Origin: Balneolaceae bacterium
GTDB taxonomy: Bacteria > Bacteroidota > Rhodothermia > Balneolales > Balneolaceae
Direction: 5' to 3'
Assembly (NCBI GenBank): GCA_007123785.1
Contig: SLGL01000490.1
Location: forward strand, 1-5,212
DNA: 5,212 nucleotides
Shown piece after piece: positions 1 to 5,212 of the stretch (position 1 is the stretch's first letter; the number at the start of each line of letters is the position of its first letter). The position numbers and the translations under genes are program-made. Below the pieces are notes generated by a model. It had not been told where the DNA came from. It worked only from the letters and a program-made list of their open reading frames with translations, and did no database searches.

Positions 1-1
1 C

Positions 2-451
2 TCGATTTTTGGCGGCACCCTCTACCAGCAGCCTGACCACGCTTTCATAACCGCAGATGATCTGAAAGTAGTAACCAAACGAAAGCCTACTGAACAGGAG
101 CTGGCTGATATTCTCTTTTCCTGGCGTGTTGTGAAGCATGTAAAATCGAACGCTATTGTTTACGCAAAAAACCGTGCTACCTGTGGCATCGGTACTGGAC
201 AGACCAGCCGCGTGGAAAGCTCGGTTATTGCTGTTCGCAAGGCTATGAATGAGGATATATCACTGGACGGCAGTGTGATTGCATCTGATGCTTTTTTCCC
301 TTTTGCCGATGGCGTGATTGCCGCAGCTCAATCTGGTGCGACCGCTGTAGTTCAGCCCGGAGGCAGTGTCCGCGATGAGGAAGTCATTGAAGCCGCCGAC
401 AAATATGATATGGCGATGGTATTTACTGGAATTCGCCATTTTAAGCACTAA
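2..451 (+). CDS. purH: PurH, bifunctional AICAR transformylase / IMP cyclohydrolase, C-terminal part (5'-truncated by window edge)
   Basis: This is the last 149 codons of purH, open from the left edge and ending at TAA 449-451. PurH is a cytosolic enzyme performing the last two steps of de novo IMP synthesis. It formylates AICAR using 10-formyl-tetrahydrofolate (C-terminal domain) and then cyclises FAICAR to IMP (N-terminal domain, outside the window). The visible part belongs to the transformylase domain. It shows VVTKRKPTEQEL, then KHVKSNAIVYAKN (the Asn coded at 149-151 matches a conserved active-site Asn of the family), GIGTGQTSRV, SDAFFPFADG, VQPGGSVRDEEVIEAA, and the C-terminal signature FTGIRHFKH, which is how PurH proteins normally end. 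The C-terminus therefore looks intact. It lies 102 bp upstream of mreB on the same strand. No GC-rich hairpin with a T-run follows the stop, so some read-through into the mre genes is possible (inference). Confidence 0.96.
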   Translation, partial: SIFGGTLYQQPDHAFITADDLKVVTKRKPTEQELADILFSWRVVKHVKSNAIVYAKNRATCGIGTGQTSRVESSVIAVRKAMNEDISLDGSVIASDAFFPFADGVIAAAQSGATAVVQPGGSVRDEEVIEAADKYDMAMVFTGIRHFKH

Positions 452-553
452 AATAATCGATTATAAACCTAAATATAATGTTCGCAAATAGGCGGTTAAT
501 CACGTATTTTTCCGTCTTCCAGCACGTTTAATATGTAAAAGCAAATCATCCTA
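452..553 (+). promoter_or_regulatory. A/T-rich purH-mreB intergenic spacer, probable mre operon promoter region
   Basis: This is the only gap in the window long enough to hold a promoter for the mre-mrd genes. Two weak candidates are visible. TATAAT at 474-479 matches a sigma70 -10 box exactly but has no recognisable -35 at the proper distance (A-rich around 451-456). TATTTTTC at 505-512 matches the Bacteroidota -7 consensus TAnnTTTG except at the last base, with TTCG at 481-484 twenty bases upstream as an imperfect -33 element. A perfect 12-bp palindrome lies at 453-464. No Shine-Dalgarno sequence is evident just before the mreB ATG. That the region contains a promoter is inferred from its position and composition; the exact element is not resolved. 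Confidence 0.35.
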
Positions 554-1618
554 ATGTCTAAGACCTATACTGCAACAAAAAAGAGTTCAAAAAAGAATCA
601 AAAGAATAACGGACTGTTCGACTTTCTCTATACAGACATTGCTATTGATCTTGGGACTGCTAATACACTTGTTTATGCCAGAGGGCAGGGAATTGTATTG
701 AATGAACCTTCAATTGTAGCCCTGAACAACAGAAATGAACCTGTGGCAACCGGCCATGAAGCACGTTTGATGCACGAAAAAACCCACGGAAACATCCGCA
801 CCATTCGCCCGCTAAGAGATGGCGTAATTGCTGATTTTGAAGTGGCCGAGCAGATGATCCGTGATATGATTAAAAAAGTAAAAATGAAATGGTACTCTAC
901 TACCCGGCAAATGGTGGTTTGTGTTCCCAGTGGAATTACCGAAGTAGAGCGGCGTGCCGTTCGCGACAGTGCAGAACATGCCGGAGCCAAAGAAGTCTAT
1001 CTTGTAGATGAACCAATGGCTGCTGCGATTGGAATCGGGCTGGATGTTCATGAACCGATTGGTAACATGATTGTGGATATTGGCGGGGGTACAACGGAAA
1101 TTGCTGTTATTGCACTTTCCGGTATCGTACATGCCCAGTCGGTTCGCCTGGGGGGTGATGAACTAAATGATGATATTGTGAATTATTTCCGAAGAAATCA
1201 CAACCTGTTAATTGGTGAGCGGACATCAGAAAGGATTAAATGTGAAATCGGCTCAGCCGCACCCCTGGATGAAGAGATTGAGATGATTACAAAAGGCCGT
1301 GATCTTGTGAACGGAGTTCCAAGAACCCGCCAGATTACCTCGAAAGATGTGAGGGAAGCCATTTCAGAGTCGGTAAATACCATTGTTGAAGCGATTACCA
1401 AATCTCTTGAGCAGACACCACCCGAACTTTCTGCCGATATTCTGGATCGCGGAATAATGCTTACCGGTGGTGGTGCGTTACTAAAAAACCTGGATAAACT
1501 CATCATGGAAACGACCGATCTTCCGGTGCATATTGCCGAAGACCCGCTCACTGCGGTGGTACGTGGCACTGGAGAGATTCTCGAAGACCTGAACTATTAC
1601 CGAACCGTAATTAATTAA
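554..1618 (+). CDS. mreB: MreB, actin-like rod shape-determining protein
   Basis: The 354-residue product is a bacterial actin homologue. It polymerises with ATP into short membrane-associated filaments that guide the elongation machinery on the cytoplasmic face of the inner membrane. Actin-fold nucleotide motifs are all visible. Phosphate-1 loop: AIDLGTANTLVY, residues 30-41. EPSIVAL: 51-57. Connecting/catalytic region: VDEPMAAAIGIG, 151-162. Phosphate-2 loop: IVDIGGGTTEIAVI, 173-186. Adenosine motif: LTGGGALLKNLD, 303-314. Length is close to the usual 335-350 plus a short leader. ATG 554 is the natural start; it gives a Lys/Ser/Asn-rich leader of about 20 residues before GLFDFLYTD, which leads into the first beta strand. 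That leader is longer and more basic than in the E. coli protein, while the hydrophobic stretch after it could serve as membrane contact (inference). There is no clear Shine-Dalgarno site. It is the first gene of the mre-mrd run, 18 bp before mreC. Confidence 0.97.
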   Translation: MSKTYTATKKSSKKNQKNNGLFDFLYTDIAIDLGTANTLVYARGQGIVLNEPSIVALNNRNEPVATGHEARLMHEKTHGNIRTIRPLRDGVIADFEVAEQMIRDMIKKVKMKWYSTTRQMVVCVPSGITEVERRAVRDSAEHAGAKEVYLVDEPMAAAIGIGLDVHEPIGNMIVDIGGGTTEIAVIALSGIVHAQSVRLGGDELNDDIVNYFRRNHNLLIGERTSERIKCEIGSAAPLDEEIEMITKGRDLVNGVPRTRQITSKDVREAISESVNTIVEAITKSLEQTPPELSADILDRGIMLTGGGALLKNLDKLIMETTDLPVHIAEDPLTAVVRGTGEILEDLNYYRTVIN

Positions 1619-1636
1619 AATTCTGCATAGTTGTGA

Positions 1637-2464
1637 ATGCGACAAATAGCTGGTGTTAAAGACTACATCATAACGGCGATGATTCTTCTGCTTGCCATCG
1701 GCCTTATGGTGAACAGGCACGACGGCGGTCTGCAAAATATGAGAAAAGCTTCCGTTACCATCCTCAGCTATCTCGAACAACCTCTTTCTAATATTCGTAT
1801 TTACCGGCAGGCCGTTTCCACTAATAATTATCTTCACCGGCAGAACATTCTCCTACAGGATGAACTTAGCCGTTTACGTTCTGCCGAACAGCAAAATCGT
1901 GTACTCAGGAGTTTGCTTAACATGCGGGAGGATAGTTCCTTTCCCCTCATTCCAGTTCAGGTTGTTGCAAAAAATTTAACCAGTATGAACAGTTCACTTA
2001 CGGTAAGTGCTGGTTCTGATGATGGTGTAGAGACAGGAATGCCCGTTATTAACAGCGACGGACTTATTGGTCAGGTGATTGTTACTTCAAAAAAACACTC
2101 ACAGGTAATGCCATATTCCAATTCCATGTTCAGAATTAGTGCCCGGGTTCAGGAAAGCCGGGCTTACGGAATTGTAACGTGGTCGGGTAATAGCGGTCGG
2201 GGACTGATTATGCAGTATGTTCCCCAAACGGTTGATGTGGAGCCGGGACAAGTTGTAGAAAGTTCCGGACACAGTAACTACTATCCTTCGGGAATTCCAA
2301 TCGGGGAAGTTGTTTCTGTAGAGGCCGGCCGTGGGGTTGACACTCAAACTATTTACCTGAATGCTTTTACTGACCTTTCAACACTATCGGAAGCTTTTAT
2401 TATGGAATTTCGGCCCGATACTTCCATAACAGACCTAATAGAAGAGCACAACGAGCTGTTTTGA
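1637..2464 (+). CDS. mreC: MreC, rod shape-determining periplasmic scaffold protein
   Basis: The 275-residue product is a bitopic inner-membrane protein whose periplasmic domain binds and activates PBP2 and links it to MreB, MreD and RodA. Sequence layout: short cytoplasmic N-terminus; one transmembrane helix at about residues 9-25 (YIITAMILLLAIGLMV); a predicted coiled coil at about 60-95 rich in Leu, Gln, Glu and Arg (LLQDELSRLRSAEQQNRVL); then the beta-barrel MreC core. Family signatures are VSAGSDDGVETGMPVIN (123-139) followed by DGLIGQV (141-147), and SGHSNYYPSGIPIGEV (210-225). There is no long C-terminal tail. ATG 1637 is fixed as the start because an in-frame TGA occupies 1634-1636. 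No Shine-Dalgarno site is evident. The stop TGA 2462-2464 overlaps the mreD ATG by one base, which suggests coupled translation. Confidence 0.95.
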   Translation: MRQIAGVKDYIITAMILLLAIGLMVNRHDGGLQNMRKASVTILSYLEQPLSNIRIYRQAVSTNNYLHRQNILLQDELSRLRSAEQQNRVLRSLLNMREDSSFPLIPVQVVAKNLTSMNSSLTVSAGSDDGVETGMPVINSDGLIGQVIVTSKKHSQVMPYSNSMFRISARVQESRAYGIVTWSGNSGRGLIMQYVPQTVDVEPGQVVESSGHSNYYPSGIPIGEVVSVEAGRGVDTQTIYLNAFTDLSTLSEAFIMEFRPDTSITDLIEEHNELF

Positions 2465-2937
2465 TGCGATCTGATAATCTTAGAACCTTTTTTATCGGAC
2501 TTGGTATTGTTGCTGTTCAGATCGTTTTGATGAGACATCTGCAAATTCTGGGTGGCGAATCGGACCTCGTCCTGCTCTATATTCTTTGGCTCTGCAAACA
2601 TAAAACCAAAACAGAATGCCTGCTATTTGCAGCCATGCTTGGTTTTTTGCAGGATGCTATAACTGATTTATGGGGCCTGCATATGTTTTCAAAGGCGTTA
2701 CTCGTTTTTATTCTTTACGGATATTTGAACCATATTACTCAATCGCGGTTGATATTCTGGCAGGTTTTTTTGGTAATTTTAATGGCAGCATTTATTCACA
2801 ATGTAATTTTTTACGGAGTAAGTATGTTTTCTGAATTATATGCTTCCGGTTATGTTGGTTCAAGCCTGATAATCGTTAGCACTATTTTCACGGCAGTTGT
2901 GGGAAGTTTTTTACAACTTGTAAGAGAAGATATTTAA
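2464..2937 (+). CDS. mreD: MreD, rod shape-determining integral membrane protein
   Basis: The 157-residue, very hydrophobic product fits MreD, the small multi-pass inner-membrane partner of MreC in the elongasome. Likely membrane segments lie at about residues 8-24, 33-44, 51-64, 74-88, 98-117 and 132-150; the exact number is uncertain. The most diagnostic stretch is GFLQDAITDLWGLHMFSKAL (60-79), which resembles the conserved MreD pattern G-x-x-x-D-hydrophobic followed by G-[LI]-x-x-x-[ST]K. The family is weakly conserved, so identity also rests on its position between mreC and mrdA. I chose ATG 2464, which forms the overlap TGATG with the mreC stop. An in-frame TTG one codon upstream (2461) is possible but less likely. 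The C-terminus is short and charged (VREDI). The stop lies 2 bp before mrdA. Confidence 0.9.
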   Translation: MRSDNLRTFFIGLGIVAVQIVLMRHLQILGGESDLVLLYILWLCKHKTKTECLLFAAMLGFLQDAITDLWGLHMFSKALLVFILYGYLNHITQSRLIFWQVFLVILMAAFIHNVIFYGVSMFSELYASGYVGSSLIIVSTIFTAVVGSFLQLVREDI

Positions 2938-2939
2938 GA

Positions 2940-4784
2940 ATGGCAGATACAAAACAAGCTCAAAAATTACGCGCATACACACGTATATTACAAACTATTG
3001 TAATTATTGGTTTTCTTGTGATGTTTGGCCGGATTTTTCATCTGCAGATTCTCGATTATGAAACCTACTCTCCGATGAGTATGCAGAATTCACTCCGTAT
3101 GGAGATTGTTAATCCGGCACGCGGGCTCATTCTGGATCGAAAAGGTACCATTATTGTAGAAAATCAGCCCATCTACTCGATCACTATAACTCCGGCCCGA
3201 TTCAACATGGAAAGTTTGCCCAAACTTGCCGAATTTCTGCGAATGGAGGAAGAAGTTGTGCTGGAGAGAATACGTGAAGCTCAGAGTTATTCGTGGCATC
3301 GGACATCCAGACTTTTCACAGAAGTACCGTTTGAAGTTTTCTCCACTATACAAGAAAACATCTGGCAGCTTCCTGGTATCGGTCATCAAATCGAGAGTAA
3401 GCGCCATTATCCTACCGAATTAAGAGCTTCCCATCTGCTGGGCTATCTGCGTGAAGCGTCTTTGGAAGAATACCAAAGTTCCGACCGAATTCGCCTCGGT
3501 GATAAAATTGGCAAAAGCGGAATTGAACGGATTTATGAGGAGTATCTGCGCGGTGATGTGGGAACCGAGTATATCCGAGTAAACGCCTATGGACAGGCGC
3601 TGGGAACCTACGATGACGGCTCATTGAATATCGAACCGATTAAAGGCTCCGATCTCATTACTACTATTGATGCTGAAGTACAACAGCTTGCCGAAAAGCT
3701 TATGGAAAATAAACGGGGAGGGTTGGTAGCCATCGACCCTCAAACCGGAGGCATTCTGGCATTGGTGAGTTCACCTCAATACGACCTTACCAAACTTGCC
3801 GGACGAATGGATGCCTCTTACTGGCGGGATTTAAATACCAGCCCGGACAGGCCGCTTTTTAACCGGGCTGTTTCGAACCGGCAGCCACCGGGTTCTACAT
3901 TCAAGCCATTTATGGGGCTTGTAGGCCTGCACATGGACCTCATCACTCCTCAAACACAAATTTATAATCCCGGTTATTATTTCCGGGGCAGACGCTACGG
4001 AGACCTGGCAGATCCAGGAAACTACAATCTCGAAAGAGCAATTTCACGCTCAAGCAACACCTACTTTTTCTGGATGATGGACCAGATTGCAACACTTGGT
4101 CATCTGAACACTTGGTCCAGGCTCATCAAAGATTTTGGAATGGGCCCGCTCAACAACATTGATTTGCCATCAGAGCGATCCGGTATTATTCCCGATAGTA
4201 CTTATATGAACCGAACTTTCGGTGAACGGCGCTGGGCCATAGGTGATTTAATGAGCCTCGGAGTTGGCCAGGGCATGGTTTCCGTCTCACCCCTTCAGAT
4301 GGCTGTGGCCGTTTCGAGTATCGCGAACGGAGGTTACAGAATTCAACCTCACATTGTAAGCGCTGTTCGGGAACCTCATGGAGAAATTCGTTATACAAAT
4401 CCGGTCCTTGAGCGGATTGAATGGATCCGTGAAGATCATTTAGATGTCGTAAAAAAGGGAATGGAGGGCGCACTTGTTGAGGGAGGAGCACGATTTTACG
4501 GAAATATTCCGGATATCCAGGTTGCCGGAAAAACAGGGACAGCCCAAAATCCCCACGGTGAAAATCACGGGTGGTTTATTGCATATGCACCCGCAGATGA
4601 CCCTCAAATAGCAATTGCCGTACTTACAGAAAACTCTGGATTTGGCTCTATTTCCGCAACCCCTATTGCATCACTTGTAATGGAACAATACCTGACCGGT
4701 GAAATTAACCGTCAGCATGTTTATGATTATGTCCTCAACTTCCAACCCCGAATCCGCACATTAGAGGTTGTTGAAAGTGATTGA
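2940..4784 (+). CDS. mrdA: Penicillin-binding protein 2 (elongation-specific peptidoglycan D,D-transpeptidase)
   Basis: The 614-residue product is a class B penicillin-binding protein. It cross-links peptide stems of new peptidoglycan during side-wall growth, working with RodA and activated by MreC. Sequence layout: short basic cytoplasmic end; one uncleaved transmembrane anchor at about residues 16-36 (ILQTIVIIGFLVMFGRIF); the N-terminal pedestal starting with NPARGLILDRKG (58-69); and GKSGIERIYEEYLRG (191-205) before the transpeptidase fold. Catalytic motifs are complete: SxxK as S319-T-F-K322 in PPGSTFKPF, with Ser319 the acylated nucleophile; SxN as S371-S-N373 in SRSSNTYFFW; and KTG at 531-533 in VAGKTGTAQN. 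HGWFIAYAP follows at 543-551. Length is within the normal range for PBP2 (about 600-650). Adjacent mreD and rodA point to the elongation enzyme rather than the division enzyme FtsI. The reading frame is intact. ATG 2940 starts 2 bp after mreD; only a weak purine-rich stretch precedes it. The 3' end overlaps rodA by 8 bp. Confidence 0.96.
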   Translation: MADTKQAQKLRAYTRILQTIVIIGFLVMFGRIFHLQILDYETYSPMSMQNSLRMEIVNPARGLILDRKGTIIVENQPIYSITITPARFNMESLPKLAEFLRMEEEVVLERIREAQSYSWHRTSRLFTEVPFEVFSTIQENIWQLPGIGHQIESKRHYPTELRASHLLGYLREASLEEYQSSDRIRLGDKIGKSGIERIYEEYLRGDVGTEYIRVNAYGQALGTYDDGSLNIEPIKGSDLITTIDAEVQQLAEKLMENKRGGLVAIDPQTGGILALVSSPQYDLTKLAGRMDASYWRDLNTSPDRPLFNRAVSNRQPPGSTFKPFMGLVGLHMDLITPQTQIYNPGYYFRGRRYGDLADPGNYNLERAISRSSNTYFFWMMDQIATLGHLNTWSRLIKDFGMGPLNNIDLPSERSGIIPDSTYMNRTFGERRWAIGDLMSLGVGQGMVSVSPLQMAVAVSSIANGGYRIQPHIVSAVREPHGEIRYTNPVLERIEWIREDHLDVVKKGMEGALVEGGARFYGNIPDIQVAGKTGTAQNPHGENHGWFIAYAPADDPQIAIAVLTENSGFGSISATPIASLVMEQYLTGEINRQHVYDYVLNFQPRIRTLEVVESD

Positions 4785-5212
4785 CAGAAAAGATTTTAGC
4801 TGGTCTGTTATTTTTATATGGGTTGCCCTTACAGGAATTGGACTGGTAGCTATTTACAGCGCGACGCAAGGACCAGTATCTCAATTTTTACCTGTTCATA
4901 TTCAGGGAAATTTTTCCCGTCAGATTATCTGGATTTCCATTTCACTCGTTGCATTAATTGCCATTCAATTTACTTCACCCCGAACATTTCAGGGTGGTGC
5001 GTATATTTTATATGCTATTTGTATTATTCTTGCCATCATAACGGTTTTTGTGGGAATTGAAGTTGGCGGTGGCCGCCGCTGGCTTTCCATTTTTGGCTTT
5101 CGCCTCCAGATCAGTGAGTTTTTAAAACTTGCCACCGTACTTGCCGTAGCAAACTATCTCACTCACAAACGAAATATATCCGTTGACAATTTTAAAACGG
5201 CCCTGACTACAG
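4777..5212 (+). CDS. rodA: RodA, SEDS-family peptidoglycan glycosyltransferase, N-terminal part (cut by window edge)
   Basis: The first 145 codons of rodA run off the right edge. RodA is a multi-pass inner-membrane enzyme that polymerises lipid II into glycan strands and pairs with PBP2, encoded just upstream. Visible features: a first transmembrane helix with GIGLVAIYSAT (residues 20-30); further hydrophobic segments at about 50-64 and 76-94; and the SEDS signature region GGGRRWLSIFGFRLQISEFL (97-116), equivalent to the G-x-x-RW...QPSE-x-x-K motif of RodA/FtsW/SpoVE. Here the motif reads QISE, with Ile in place of the usual Pro. There is no ATG near the N-terminus in this frame. GTG 4777 is preferred because AGAGG-like bases at 4763-4767 lie nine bases upstream. 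TTG 4768 or 4771 are alternatives, and an in-frame TAG at 4762-4764 limits extension. It overlaps the mrdA end by 8 bp, so translation is probably coupled. RodA is preferred to FtsW because of the mre/mrdA context. Confidence 0.94.
   Translation, partial: MIDRKDFSWSVIFIWVALTGIGLVAIYSATQGPVSQFLPVHIQGNFSRQIIWISISLVALIAIQFTSPRTFQGGAYILYAICIILAIITVFVGIEVGGGRRWLSIFGFRLQISEFLKLATVLAVANYLTHKRNISVDNFKTALTT

Noticed and set aside
452..553. Rho-independent terminator or small RNA between purH and mreB
   Set aside because: No GC-rich stem followed by a T-run can be drawn; the T5 at 507-511 is not preceded by a convincing hairpin.
1198..1569. 123-codon antisense open frame within mreB
   Set aside because: It is the complement of well-conserved mreB coding sequence; its composition is Ser/Arg-rich as expected for a shadow frame. 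The other minus-strand frames (673-990, 812-1132, 1481-1837, 2099-2347, 2353-2601, 3090-3407, 3412-3624, 4186-4491, 260-448) were dismissed for the same reason.
3226..3423. 65-codon + strand open frame
   Set aside because: It is wholly inside mrdA in another frame, has no ribosome site and no recognisable features, and mrdA is continuous through it.
4818..5060. 80-codon + strand open frame starting at an ATG
   Set aside because: It lies in the wrong frame inside rodA; the rodA frame shows clear SEDS motifs, whereas this product is Cys/Tyr/Ser-rich with no recognisable domain.
1..5212. Novel defence, mobile or biosynthetic system
   Set aside because: All coding space is taken by six recognisable housekeeping genes in a known order. 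No transposase, integrase, tandem or spaced repeat, tRNA, or unexplained gene is present.

Overview
The window is a piece of a bacterial chromosome carrying the rod-shape (elongasome) gene cluster, all on the + strand and tightly packed: 3' end of purH, then mreB, mreC, mreD, mrdA (PBP2) and the 5' part of rodA, which runs off the right edge. Protein-level similarity is clear for every gene, and nearly every base is coding. The only sizeable non-coding gap is about 102 bp between purH and mreB.

The gene order purH-mreB-mreC-mreD-mrdA-rodA is, from general knowledge, typical of the Bacteroidota/Rhodothermota/Balneolota group. Three further traits fit that group: moderately AT-leaning base composition, A/T-rich leaders with no strong Shine-Dalgarno sequence in front of most genes, and the sequence character of the proteins. 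A marine or halophilic Balneolota-like organism is my best guess; the exact lineage cannot be fixed from this window.

Layout: 2-451 purH C-terminal part (de novo purine synthesis); 452-553 A/T-rich spacer likely holding the mre promoter; 554-1618 mreB (actin-like filament); 1637-2464 mreC (periplasmic scaffold); 2464-2937 mreD (integral membrane partner); 2940-4784 mrdA (peptidoglycan transpeptidase PBP2); 4777-5212 rodA (SEDS glycosyltransferase, partial). Gaps within the mre-mrd genes are +18 bp, a 1-bp overlap, +2 bp and an 8-bp overlap, so they almost certainly form one operon with translational coupling.

Together the products make one machine. MreB filaments at the inner membrane face, with MreC and MreD, position and activate the RodA-PBP2 pair, which polymerises and cross-links lateral-wall peptidoglycan. 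I found no mobile element, CRISPR array, RNA gene or undescribed system. The findings are small sequence-level oddities in an otherwise conserved housekeeping locus.
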